A stretch of DNA of 64,000 bases, from NCBI GenBank assembly GCA_002007465.1, contig LNAC01000032.1:812180-876179 (forward strand), in the 5' to 3' direction. Both the position numbers and the translations under genes were made by a program. Below, one piece after another: positions 38,321 to 49,850 of this stretch (positions are counted from its first letter, which is position 1; every line of letters starts with the position of its first letter). The stretch comes from Ailurus styani. Its lineage: Eukaryota > Chordata > Mammalia > Carnivora > Ailuridae. A model generated the notes under the pieces. It was given only the letters and a program-made list of their open reading frames with translations. It searched no databases and was not told the origin of the DNA.

Positions 38321-40005
38321 AGAATTTTTTTTTTAATTGGATTTTGTGTCTTTATGATAAAACCTGTCACATCAAAGAAACAATGCACCTGGAGTCAACT
38401 GCACTGAATAGAATGCTCCAGAATCTGGCCTCATTCCCAGACCGCGAAATTACCTGGGAGAGCCAGCGTGTTCGGGTTACTATCTTTTCTTTATCCTGAT
38501 AAAACAGCCTCCCCTCAGAGACTACGTGTTGTACAACTGTCAGCTCCAGCACATTCTGAGGCCTTTTTCCCCCCTCAGAGTTGTTGGACTGGCCATGTGC
38601 TGATTCAAGAGAGCTGCTAATAGAGTAGAGAAGATCCAGTAGATTTTTGCCTCCCAGAGCTCAACACTCTGAGTTGTACACGGATGGCCCATGCCTGTCT
38701 TTCTTAGACACTTATTTCCCTGAAAAAGTTTCCGTCCCCAACAGTGTAACTGTGAAATGTCATGATGAAAGCCCAGAACTTTCTGGCATTCCAGTCCAGT
38801 CTTTGTTTCCAATAATATTTTGCCATCAATTCAGGATGATAGAGCCTATGTTGTGCTGTGAGTCCCTATCTTCTTAGCTTTCTTAAATTGTTCTCTGTCT
38901 CACATATAAGGTCTAATTCTTTGTGCCTCAGACCCATTACCATCAAGAAGAGATTTTGCTAAGAATGCCCCACAGGGTTTGGCCTGTGGTGTATACACAC
39001 CAAAGTGAGAGCTAATAAAGCAACCTTACACTCTTTTGTGCCAACAATCAGTACAAAGTGTTAGGTCCCAGTTTTCCAATGAACCAGCAGCCTCTGTATG
39101 CTGGTACCCAATACTTAAGTAAAACAAGTGTCAGTCAGTTAGAGCTTTTTTTTTAATGCCAGTTGTGACGGACTCCCATTATAAACCTCCAGCCATGTGG
39201 CGGAACCCATAGCTAAAGAAACCAGTTAAGAACACCTGCGCAGAGATTCAAAGAATCTTCACAAGCCTATTGAATCCTCCCGTCACTTCCCTCATCCTCA
39301 GATACTTTGAAAATTCGGGGCTCACAGAAGGAGGAAAGATAATCCCCAGGCTTCCCTTCCTCCTGAATTACACTTAGAAAAAAAGTGGAACAGAAGTCGT
39401 TCTAACACTGAAAGAGAAACAGTGGGAGCACGCCCCCCATCCATGTGTGGGTTTGGGAAGGTCTTAATAAAGGCATTTTGATTTTACGTTGGGCAGGCAA
39501 AAGTCTTGCAGTCAGATACACTTCAGTGGAAATCCAAACCCAAAATGACGTCGTAGTAAACGTTTCCTGAAGCAACTGGTTAAATTGAAGAAACTGGTCC
39601 CCCAGGTCAGGCTCAAGCCATAACTGCAACCCCAGTGTGGGGTCCTGACTCCTGTTGGTATTTAAACACTGTTAGTTTCCCGACACTGGGCAGCACTTGA
39701 AACTTCTCTCAGTGGGCAGAAATCACGAACTCTCCAGAACTCTCCCGAAGTAGCCTAGTGCTCCCCAGGCATGTCGGTTTCAGACAGGTCTGACTGACTG
39801 GGCATGTTCAGGTAGGAGGTTGCTTACTACTCACTTGAAAACCGCTGGGAGCTGCAGCCTCTTCGGGCCCCCCGAGCCCGTATTCAGATAGACATTCACC
39901 CATATAAGCTCACAGAGCAAATCATAGCAATGTTGGAATTGTTATTTTCAAGTGCTTATTTCACGACATTCAAAGATATTTTTTTCCTGGTATATTAAAA
40001 TTAAA

Positions 40006-40011
40006 AATAAA
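40006..40011 (+). terminator. ELOVL6: Probable main ELOVL6 poly(A) signal
   Basis: AATAAA lies in an A/T-rich stretch and is followed from about 40040 by TGTGTGGTGGTTTC and a T/G-rich run, the usual downstream element. The distance from the stop (about 5.3 kb) fits the long human 3'UTR as I recall it. Cleavage would fall near 40025-40035. Confidence 0.65.
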
Positions 40012-40299
40012 ATCATAACTTTTGATTTAAAACCAAACTGTGTGGTGGTTTCTTTGATCTCTTGTTCTGGGCAGTTCAAAAGGGGGCATCCCGGACACTC
40101 AAAGGTCTCAGAAAGGTCATTCCACACTTAACACCAACGTGCTCAGGGAAATGTAACGAGTCACTCCAGTTCTCGAGTAGAACTCAAAATGGCGTCGTCC
40201 CCAAATACCACTGGCCGAAATCCCACAAGGTGCCTAGCCCTTCAGTGGTGTTTCGTGGATATTACACTTAACAGCTTGGGCGCTTCCCAGACCTATTAG

Positions 40300-40385
40300 C
40301 TCACCACAGCCATCCTCACAGAGCAGACAGTCCAAGCCGGATCCCCCATTTTACAGATGAGGAAAATTTTCCTGTTAGATCAAAT
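40300..40385 (-). repeat. Possible MIR remnant, antisense
   Basis: CCCCCATTTTACAGATGAGGAAAA is the conserved MIR core phrase (reversed). Only about 80 bases are recognisable. Confidence 0.4.
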
Positions 40386-41013
40386 GTCACAGAAGTAGAA
40401 GGAATGGAAATTTCATATAATCTTAACTTCAATTCCATTGTTGCCATTCGAATCTTTTCAAAGAAGTAGAGTATGAATGAATTAAATTCTAGTACTCAGT
40501 CCTGAACTAGGGAGCAATTTGCCATGTCGTTGGACAAAGGGTTTCTGGGCAGGATGTATGTCAGAGAAAATATTCCGAAAGCACAGCACCTCCTTCCTAG
40601 GAAAGCACATTACCTGCACACCTGTGGGCTATTAGCAAGGGTGGTCCCCTGCACTTCCACTCCCAGGTCCTAAAATTTGACCTTCAACTTCTGGTGTTCT
40701 CGTATGTTCTAGAAGGTACTCTTTGGTTAACTGTCTTATGGCATTCTTTGTGGTTTGGGGGGCATCTAAACAATGTGTACAACAGAAATGTCCCTGCAGG
40801 ATCTATATTTAAAACCAAGAACCTGTGATTTGGGGATGTTTTCCATAGCCAAATTACTATGAACATGCCTCTCTTCACATCATCTCAGAATAAATAAAGA
40901 TGGAATTTTCTATTTCTTTCATAACCTATTTAAGGTATGTTCTTAACTCAGAACAAAATGGGAGGGACCTTATGCTCCACACAGAGTATTTTCATTAACT
41001 TCACTAAAAAGAC

Positions 41014-41181
41014 AGAGAGGAGGGGAGGAAGGGAGGAAGGAAGGAAGGAAGGAAGGAAGGAAGGAAGGAAGGAAGGAAGGAAGGAAGGAAGGAAGGAAGG
41101 AAAAGAGGGAGAGAAGGAAGGAGGGAGGGAGGAAGGGAGGGAGGGAGGGAGGGAGGGAAGGAGAAGGAAGGGAAGAAGGGA
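41014..41181. repeat. 168-nt uninterrupted purine tract with 17 GGAA units
   Basis: Every base from 41014 to 41181 is A or G. Positions 41035-41102 are 17 perfect GGAA repeats, followed by GGGA/GGAG units. The open frames on both strands here (40937-41212, 40948-41184, 40970-41329) are repeat artefacts. Confidence 0.98.
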
Positions 41182-43699
41182 CAAACCTAGGGGGTACTTC
41201 TGGTTTTGCTAGCGCTCTCAGAAACCCACTACGAATGACTGCACCAGCATGTAACTTCTGATAAAAACACAGTCTGATACAGTGCGAGCTCCAGAAATTA
41301 ATAAAGCAAGCATTAAAACACACAAACATTTTATATCACTGTCTAGCTAACAAAAAGGCTGCACTCAGGTAATTTCAAAACCAAGAAATTTACTACAGCA
41401 GGCTTCCTAGAAATGAAAACCTAAGAATGGGATCAGGATACCCATAGTTCCGCAACATGAGCACTCTTGACTCTTCTGCTTTTTCAAAATGAATGCAATT
41501 AATTGGAGCCTGTCAATGCCCTAAATCAATGGTCAGGACAGTTAAAATAAGCAGAAGAGCTCCCCACTGGTCAAACTATAGCTGATTAATCTCCAGTCCC
41601 AGTAGATGTGGAGCAGGATCTCAGGTATTGCCAAACACTTCTCCCGGGGCTACAGGGAGGCCTGCCGAGAAGCCGTGGTGATCTCCGGGATGGCCATCGT
41701 GGGGGGATGGGATGCGTCACACGACCGCCCCCCACCCAGACACGCACAGCTGGAAACTCAGACACAGACAGAATTGCTTGTCCTCGCTGTCTCTGTCCTC
41801 GCTGTCCTGAAACATCATGTCACTCACTAATAAAGGACTCCCGGCAAGATGAGAAGCTTTGGGTCAGGAAAAGATCAGATCCTACTGATGTAAAGAGACC
41901 GTTTTACGAGGCAATCTTCTACACTTCTGCTTTCGTCGTTCATGTCTATGTAATAATTGAAGGAGGTAATCTTTGGTATTTCACCTTATTTATATATGCA
42001 TGACAGGATATGTAGTTATATGGAAAAGAGCACACACCTACACACATGAAAACAACATTGCAGCCTAAGGGTTAAACACATGTGACAGCCCCTTCCTGAC
42101 GTGAGCTCTCCCCCCACCACCATTGATCTCCCTACTGGATTCTGCGACCTTGGGTGTTTTCAGGCCCCCAGGGTGAAAATCCTATGCTACACTCTGAGCT
42201 TTCCTACACAGCCCCGTTTTCTATCCACTACACTAATTCCTTCGTACTAGAGGGAAAAACTGCCCCCTGGGTGTTGCTCTACTATGTTTTATTTATGAAA
42301 ACTCTGACGGGTGTTTCTTAAAGCAGCCAATATCTCTCAACAAAGAGAAGGCAAACAGTGTTGGCTCTTCCTGCATCCTCCACAGCTCATAGTTATATGT
42401 GAATTACTGTAAAATTTCAGAGCATTTTTGCAAAACTAGCACTTTGTCTCCACACGAGAAGCCGTTCTAATTTCAGCTTAGACTTAGAAGACCCAAATCA
42501 ATACAACATAAATAAACGTACTGAGTTTCCAAATGGACTTAGGCAGCCAGGCCAACGCATTTGTTCATTTACATGTAACTTGAATTTCCCTTGGACCCAC
42601 CAGCCAGTGGAGGCAAATTGTTTACCGGTCTATAGCGCCTGCTGATGCAGGACCTCTGACTTCTTGCCAAGTCCTTCCCCCTCTGCTCTCCTGTGGGGCA
42701 AGATGCCTTTCTCTCCTTGGTCACACGTTCTGTGTGAGAAAGCTGGCCTCCTTCTCTACTCAGGAGCCAGACCAGCCTCCAGGCAACAAACCTGGGGAAA
42801 ATCATCAGAATCTCTCTTTCCTCCGCAGGGGCAAAGCTTCTCCCTGGCTTGAGTTCAATGAACCTAGTTGCTTTCTCCACTCCATGGGTAAGTACCACCC
42901 TTGGAAAGTTTGTAGTCACATTGTAAGTGGGCCCTGGAACCACCACATCTGCTCCCAGACTTGCCCACGCATATCCAAGCTTAACAGAGGACACAGGTAG
43001 AGTACCTTTTCCAGAAGCTCCCCTCCCCCCAGCTGTCCTGCAAACTGCCTCTTACCTGCCCCCACCACAGGTAAAGACATCTCTGTAACTCACTTAAATT
43101 CAACCCAGGCACCTTTGGCACCCACACAAATAAATAATGAGATGCAAACATATTTAAAACAAGTCTTTTTCTTTCCAGTAAAAATTGGCTTTTGAATTAA
43201 ACGGGCCAACTGCAGAAAGTCATGATTATTTCTTAGAATTGCTGCATTTATTCCTGACTCACAGCCTTCCCACGAGCCCGTTCCGTCTGCCTCAGAGTAC
43301 AGATTAGGGTGCTTACATTTTCCTCTCACAGCTCTGTGCTTTTCGACTTGGTGGGGCTTATCATCACAGTAATGAAATGATTAGTTATCTGCGGACTGTT
43401 TCCAGTCCACAGAAGAAGAAGTCGGTCTTCTTCAAGAGTTGCGAGCTCTGTAGGACAGGAATCAAGTTTGTCTGTTCTCCCCAGCAGCGCCAGGGCCTGG
43501 CAGAGGGCTAACTCTTGGCTGAAAGGATGAATAAATGTTAGTATGTAGTCGTGGATGTAAACTGTACCATTTTAGAGCTCAGACTACCTGTGTGTTTAGT
43601 GTGTATGCATGTAAATGTGTGTGTTCTCATCTGTTGGGAAAGTCCTCACGCTGAAAATTGTAAAGTCTCGCTTAATATAGCGTTTGTGATTCGCAAAAA

Positions 43700-43925
43700 T
43701 TCTTGTTTAGGACTTGAGAACATAGGCTCTGGAATCCAACCACCTAGCTCTGCTGTCTGCTTGGAAGTACTTATTTGGCAATTCCGTACCTCATTTCCTC
43801 ATCTGGGCAGAGGGTATAAAATGACACCGACCGCACAGAGTTATCAGGAGGATTAAATGAGATAATCCTTGTAAAGCGAAAGCATAGTCCTTGGTATAGT
43901 CATTGCTTGGTAACTGTTAGCTAAT
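43700..43925 (+). repeat. MIR SINE, sense
   Basis: AACATAGGCTCTGGAATCCA, TACCTCATTTCCTCATCTGG, AGGAGGATTAAATGAGATAA and GTAAAGCGAAAGCATAG follow the MIR consensus in order. The frame at 43551-43856 crosses it. Confidence 0.85.
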
Positions 43926-44046
43926 ATTCCCGCTCTTGCTAATGTTATTTTTACTTTCTCTTTTCTGGATGATCTATACATGAGCCTTTCTTTATTCTTC
44001 ACCATGAGCCTTGAGACATTCGCCTATAGAACTTCATTGCCTTATT

Positions 44047-44155
44047 ATTTTTTTTAAAAAATTGTAAGTAATCTCTACACAAAACGTGGGGCTCAAACTC
44101 ATGACGCCAAGATCAAGAGTTACACGCTCCTCCAACTGAGCCAGTCAGGAGTCTC
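44047..44155 (-). repeat. Old tRNA-derived SINE, antisense
   Basis: Reverse strand reads a tRNA-like head (GACTGGCTCAGTTGGAGGAG, GAGTTTGAGCCCCAC), with a T-rich tail at left. Same class as the 13018 and 22868 copies. Confidence 0.75.
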
Positions 44156-44593
44156 GCTCATTATATTATTATTAGAAAACTTTCTATAAATAAAGAAAGT
44201 ATCTTTTTTTAGGCTAATAGAAAATGAGATGCAAGGCAAACAATTTATTTCTGTTACCGGAAATGTAAAGTTCTTCCTAACATTTTTGTTTGTTTCTTTT
44301 GGTATTTATTCACGATTAGCAAAAACCCTTGAGAAGAAAATATCTTTCCCCTAAGCATCCACTGTTTGGGTCCAAATATTACTGTAACCTGTCCTAAGAG
44401 GTAATTTTTCACCAAAGGCCTAATTCCTTCATGAGTATTGCAATAAAAAAGAAATTCTTACAGAGATAGAGGTGAGTCCCTGCACTTCATAGCTTAAATA
44501 CCATTTTTTGGCATAATACATTTTGAAATTGTCAGGACCATTAATCCAACACAAACATCTAAATTTAAATATTTGAATTAAAATAGAATGGCC

Positions 44594-44730
44594 TGGGCAC
44601 CCGGGTGGCTCAGTCAGTTAAGTGTCTGCCTTCGGCTCAGGTCATGATCCCAGGACTGGGATCGAGTCCCACATGGGGCTCCTTACTCAGAGGGGAGTCT
44701 GCCTCTCCCTCTGCCGCCCCCACCCTCGTG

Positions 44731-44762
<32 letters not shown>

Positions 44763-44802
44763 GAAATAAATAAAATTTTTAAAAATATAAAATAAAATAA
44801 CT
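44594..44802 (+). repeat. CAN-SINE, sense
   Basis: Head TGGGCACCCGGGTGGCTCAG, (CT)n of about 13 units and A-rich tail. Flanked by AAAATAGAATGGCC and AAAATACAATGGCC. Confidence 0.95.
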
Positions 44803-45540
44803 AAAATACAATGGCCCTTTTGTTTTTTGGTTTTGATGGGCAAGTCTGTCAAGAACATGTCTCTTGTTAGGAGGTTTTCTAGTAAAAGAAACTTGACACC
44901 AGGAACATAAGCAACTCCCAAATGACTATTGTATTCAAAACTCCCGAAAACATATAAAATGCTAAGTTGATTGAATATGTATTTGTCATTCAAAAGTAGT
45001 AAATGAAATCTTAATCACTAAGCATGGTTCAATGTAGACCCATTCACTTACCTTTAAGCTCACAAATAAACCTTTTATTTGGAAACATCTTCAGTGAGAT
45101 GTGAGGAGAACTGTATGAATCGTCACAAGCTGCACTTGTGCTGAGGAATGAGGAAACCCATTTGCTTGTCTGTCCGTTCCAATTAGATCAACTGCATTTT
45201 GCTTTAACTATGGGAATTCTATAAACGTCATTTAATTGAGGTATAATGCCACTAAAAAGGTTTCTTCTTGTCTAGAACTTTGGCATACTTTCTGTATTGC
45301 TTTGCAATTATGTTACAGTGATTGCATTTTCATTAAAGCGGCATGTTTCTTTCAAAATTGCCATTTTCCTCTATGGGTTTATCAAGTGTCCAGCTCTGCA
45401 ACTTGAATAAAGCCAGTATCCTCAACAAACAGTGTCTTAGAGACTGTTTCATTCCCTTTTTTTTCTTTTATTACATTATTACATACAGGTTGTTTATCAA
45501 GAACAATCCTTATTATACCTGAAAAGCTTTTTTAGTTCTT

Positions 45541-45719
45541 TTTCTTTTTTAAAGATTTTATTTATTTATTTGACAGAGAGAGATCACAAGCAGGCAGAGA
45601 GGCAGGCAGAGAGAGAGGGGGAAGCAGGTTCTCCGCTGAGCAGAGAGCCCGATGTGGGGCTCGATCCCAGGACCCTGAGATCATGACCTGAGCCGAAGGC
45701 AGAGGCTTAACCCACTGAN
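45541..45719 (-). repeat. CAN-SINE, antisense, head lost at an assembly N
   Basis: Young-type copy reading from the T-rich tail to TTAACCCACTGA, then N at 45719. The last 16 or so bases of the expected head (GCCACCCAGGCGCCCC) are absent. TTAGTTCTT occurs on both sides. Confidence 0.95.
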
Positions 45720-45865
45720 TATCTTAGTTCTTCCTAAAATGTCCCACATTTACATACATATGTGCATTTAAAAAAACAATTTAAAGTTTTTTTATATTTT
45801 GAACTGCTCCTCACAGCTTAATTCATAGGTAACTTTATTGCATCTAAGCACTGATTAAACCTTTT

Positions 45866-46039
45866 TTTTTTTTTTTGCGTTTGATTGATCTACATCTATT
45901 TTTTTTTGCCCCAGGGATACAGGTCTGTGAATCATCAGGCTTATACCTTTCATAGCACTCACCATAGCACAAACCCTCCCCAATGTCCATAACCCATCCA
46001 CCCTATCCCTACCCTCCCACCCCCCAGGAACCCTCAGTT
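45866..46039 (-). repeat. Short L1 3' tail, antisense
   Basis: Poly-T at left, then reversed L1 3'UTR (ACAGGTCTGTGAATCATCAG, AGCACTCACCATAGCACAAA, CCCTCAGTT). Flanked by 14-bp duplications TGATTAAACCTTTT at 45852-45865 and 46040-46053. A strongly 5'-truncated insertion. The 82-residue frame across it is not a gene. Confidence 0.9.
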
Positions 46040-46162
46040 TGATTAAACCTTTTATCATGACAACTTTTAAACATACATCAAAGTAAAGAGAATAGTATAA
46101 CAAACCCTATATTCCTACTATCTAGATTTAATATTTACTAACATTTTGCCATATTTGTTATT

Positions 46163-46327
46163 TTTTAAAATATTTTATTTATTTATTTGACAGAGAGAGA
46201 GCACAAGCAGAGGGAGAAGCAGGCTCCCTGCTGAGCAAGCAGCCCCATGCAGGACTCGATCCCAGAACCCTGGGATCACGACCTGAGCTAAAGGCAGATG
46301 CTTAACCAACTCAGTCACCCAGGGGTC
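46163..46327 (-). repeat. CAN-SINE, antisense
   Basis: AATATTTTATTTATTTATTT to CAGTCACCCAGG. Flanked by TGCCATATTTGTT and TGCCATGTTTGTT. Confidence 0.93.
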
Positions 46328-46770
46328 ATGCCATGTTTGTTTTAAAGCAAATCCCAGGCATTATGGTATTCTATTCTTACATGCTTCAAGAAGAATTGCT
46401 TTAAAAAAAAAAAAAGGACATTTTTCTTACATAACCCCAGTATTGATATTATGAAACTTAGCAAAATTAATCATTTCTTATTACCATCTAATGACCAGTT
46501 TTCAAATGTCCCTGGTTATCGCCAAAATGTCTTTTTATGGAGATCTCCTCCTACTTTTCTTTTCATGCCAAGTGTTTTCTTAGAGAAACAGGGTCAATAT
46601 GTCCTATGAAATGTCCCACATTCTGGATTCTCTGATTGTTAGCTTGTGGTATTATTTAACTTGTTTCTCTGTCCTTAGTATTATCTATACATGAGAAATC
46701 AGATCTTCAAGTTTCATTATATTCCAGCCTAAGATTTTTAGCAACACCTTAGGAGGTATTGAGTATTTCT

Positions 46771-46973
46771 TTCTTTTTTTTTTTTTTTAAAGATTTTATT
46801 TATTTATTTGACAGAGAGAGATCACAAGTAGGCAGAGAGGCAGGCCGAGAGAGAGGAGGAAGCAGGCTCCCTGCTGAGCAGAGAGCCCAACGTAGGCCTC
46901 GATCCCAGGACCCTGAGATCATGACCTGAGCCAAAGGCAGAAGCTTTAACCCACTGAGCCATCCAGGTGCCCC
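46771..46973 (-). repeat. CAN-SINE, antisense
   Basis: Near-consensus copy with a long duplicated flank: AGGAGGTATTGAGTATTTCT at 46751-46770 and AGGAGGTAGTGAGTATTTCT at 46974-46993. Confidence 0.97.
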
Positions 46974-47301
46974 AGGAGGTAGTGAGTATTTCTAAGGGAG
47001 GCACACAATGCCTGGAAGCCCCACTTCTAGCGAGTCTCAGGTTGCCCGAGTGGCTCACATGGCGATCCGCCCCCACGTTGTAATGTCAGCTCTCCACTCC
47101 CACTCCAGGAGGCTAGGGCTTTGACATCTTCCAAATGTCTAGTTCCCTATAAACCTTCTGTCTAATCCTTTTGCCAGCCATTCTGATAATAGTTGCCTGA
47201 ATCCTTTATTTTATTGAGGGATAAAAATTGAGATTTTTATCATTTTATTTTTTTTGTCCACCTTAACTAAAATATTTTTGCTTAATTAGAAAGCATTCTT
47301 T

Positions 47302-47533
47302 TTTGTTTGTTTGTTTGTTTGTTTTTGTTTGGTTGGTTTTTTTTTAAAGATTTTATTTCTTTATTTGACACAGAGAGAGAGAGAGATCACAAGTAGGCAG
47401 AGAGGCAGAGAGAGAGGAGGAAGCAGGCTCCCTGCTGAGCAGAGAGCCCGATATGGGCCTCGATTCCAGGACCCTGAGATCATGACCTGAGCCGAAAGCA
47501 GAGGCTTTAACCCACTGAGCCACCCAGGCGCCC
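47302..47533 (-). repeat. CAN-SINE, antisense, tail turned into (TTTG)n
   Basis: The tail region at 47302-47350 reads TTTG repeats before the T-run and AAGATTTTATTTCTTTATTT. Flanked by TAGAAAGCATTCTTT at 47287-47301 and again from 47534. Confidence 0.96.
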
Positions 47534-49624
47534 TAGAAAGCATTCTTTATCAACTTGGGCCATTTGGGGTAGGGAACTATATAGGCAGGCAGGATACATC
47601 CTTTCTTTTTTTAATTCTTGCCTTAAATGGCAATTTTCAGAGTACCGATTTGGTGCACCAGGCACCTCCAAACAGTGACAAATGAGTTTTGAGATTTTTT
47701 TTTCTTTCACTCCCTTCTTTTTCTCATTATCTTTATGAACGCACAGATTTTTTATATATTCAATATGTTTCAACCAACTGTAGTCATTATTCTCTTTTGG
47801 CTGCTCAAGTTATCCCATTTTGGGTCAGTGGGAGCCCTTTCAGATGGCTGTTTTATCTTTTTGTCATGACCTCAGAAATCTGATTGCATCCTTTCCTTTT
47901 GGCAAAACAGGATGTTTCCTTTAGCGGGAAAAATTACCAATTTTTTCTCCTCTCAAGTATTTATATTTCACAAGGAATCTGAATTTAACTACATTGTCAG
48001 GTTGAAAAATCAACTTATTTCAAAGACTAAAAACCTGTTCATGTGCTGCTCACAAAAGACATTTTAATTAATATAATTACCAGGCACACACAAGTAAGAT
48101 TATCAAAGCACTTTGGGCATTTCCCTCACTGGTTCTGCAATATTCCTATTAAGTTGGAACAAGACAATTTTATCCCCATCTAACAAGGTGAGCTGAATAG
48201 GAAAGGAGAAATTTAATTGTACAGAATTTGAGATGCATGTAAACTAAGACATCAGTCGTGTTCCTTCACTATTAACAGAAAGCTAGGCAAGGCTTTAAAG
48301 AAATTGCACAAAGAAGTCCAAAAAGTATTATGTAAATGAGACTAACTGGCAGTTATTTAATTAAATTCTAGTGGAGTCCTTTAAAAGAAGTGTTTTGACC
48401 ATAATTTTAAACATGTATTCCACAGAAAAATAGGTAAAGATTGACCAGGGATGTAATGTCCTGACCAGAACATTCATTTATTTATGTAGTCAGTAAATAT
48501 TTTTGTGCCTAGAAATATGAGACACTAACATTTAGTCCGTAGAGCTGTGATGTTTTAAATTAATTTCTAGAGACAGGACGCTTTTTCTGCAACTTTAAAC
48601 CAATCTCAATCAAACTATTCCACAACTGTCAAAGGTAAGGTTAGAGTATCATGATATATTTTAAAGACAGACATATGAAGAAGAAATTGGCCTAATTTCC
48701 CAAGATACCAAATCCCCTGATGTCCTCAGCCCTTGGCAGCTGATAGGCCTTTGTTTTCCACTGTGGTTGGGTTAGGGTTTCAAGCCATAAATCTGCTTTC
48801 TTCTCATTTTGCTTGCCAACTTGTCATTATCACCACCCCGGCCAGCCCCAGCCACCTCATTGTCAGGCATCCTCCGCATCAAAGAGCAAGCTTGAGCCAA
48901 ATGGATTCTTCCTCAGAGGACTCTCCGTGGCTGAGAGGCCCAGGTGACTTCCAATAGGGGGATTTTCCGTTCAGTTTTACGTCTTTGTCAGCAAACGCCT
49001 TGTCAGGGCTGTTACTTTTCAGTATTTTTCAAGTGTTGCCTGACGGCTCGCTTCAGTTCACAGGGTGCCACTGTGGAAAGAGCTCTGTTCGAGGAGGTGA
49101 ACATTCTAGGCTGCCTGTAAGCTGCTCTCTGAACTGTTGCTCGTGCTCTTGCGCAAGTCACCGACCTTCAGTGACCATCAGTTTCCTCAACTCCAGATGA
49201 TCTGTGAGGGTCGTGATGACCCCAGCATTTTTCCCCAATTAAAATTAAATATTCCTCTCCACAATCCTCCTAGAAATCCACATCGGCAAAGGGAGACATG
49301 TTCTGGTCTACTTTCTTCATTTGCATTACTGTGCTTTGGAGTTTTCAGCGGGTACAAACTCAGTCAATAAAATGAAGTCAAGAATTTAGGGGAACTGACG
49401 AAACAACAGTAATCGAGGACTTAGAAACATCATCAGCAACTTGAGTTTTTTAAAAAAAAAATGAGCTGCCAAATAGAATTGACTAAATTCATCAGAAAAT
49501 AACCCAATTCCTGCCTTAACTTTTTTTTGCAGGGATGCGGCCTTGTTTCAAAGTAACTTGAACGTTGTAAACCTATAGGTACCTTTTTTTAATTGTGGTT
49601 ATACCCTTGGAGTCTGTGTAGCAA

Positions 49625-49850
49625 AATAATGAAGAACATGTGCTCTAGAGTCAAACTACCTACATTTAAATTTTACTCTATCACTAACCAGCTGTGTAAC
49701 CAGAGGCAAGTTACTTAACCTCTGTTTACCTCAATTTCCTTATCTATGAAATGTAGGTAGGAATAGCATCTCCCTTATATCATACATTAAAGTTCTTAGT
49801 TAGGGCCTGGTACATCCTGAGTGGTCAATAAATATTAGGTAGCCTGCAGC
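49625..49850 (+). repeat. MIR SINE, sense
   Basis: GTGCTCTAGAGTCAAACTAC, ACCAGCTGTGTAACCAGAGG, AAGTTACTTAACCTCTG, GGGCCTGGTACATCC and AATAAATATTA follow the full MIR consensus in order. Confidence 0.9.

Larger units (their letters stand above)
34671..40030 (+). other. ELOVL6: ELOVL6 3' untranslated region (inferred extent)
   Basis: The sequence after the stop has no sustained coding potential. A roughly 5.3 kb 3'UTR agrees with the long ELOVL6 transcript known in mammals, and a good poly(A) signal with a downstream GT-rich element sits at 40006-40070. The stretch holds an antisense CAN-SINE, a (GA)n tract, a C-rich/CA tract near 35980-36003 and earlier AATAAA hexamers. The 3' boundary is inferred from signals only. 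Confidence 0.75.

Noticed and set aside
40937..41329. Lys/Arg/Glu/Gly-rich and Ser/Pro/Leu-rich frames
   Set aside because: They are readings of the GGAA purine tract in both strands.
42569..43000. 141-residue minus frame and 88-residue plus frame
   Set aside because: Overlap each other on opposite strands, with no recognised family, no splice signals and no repeat of codon bias.
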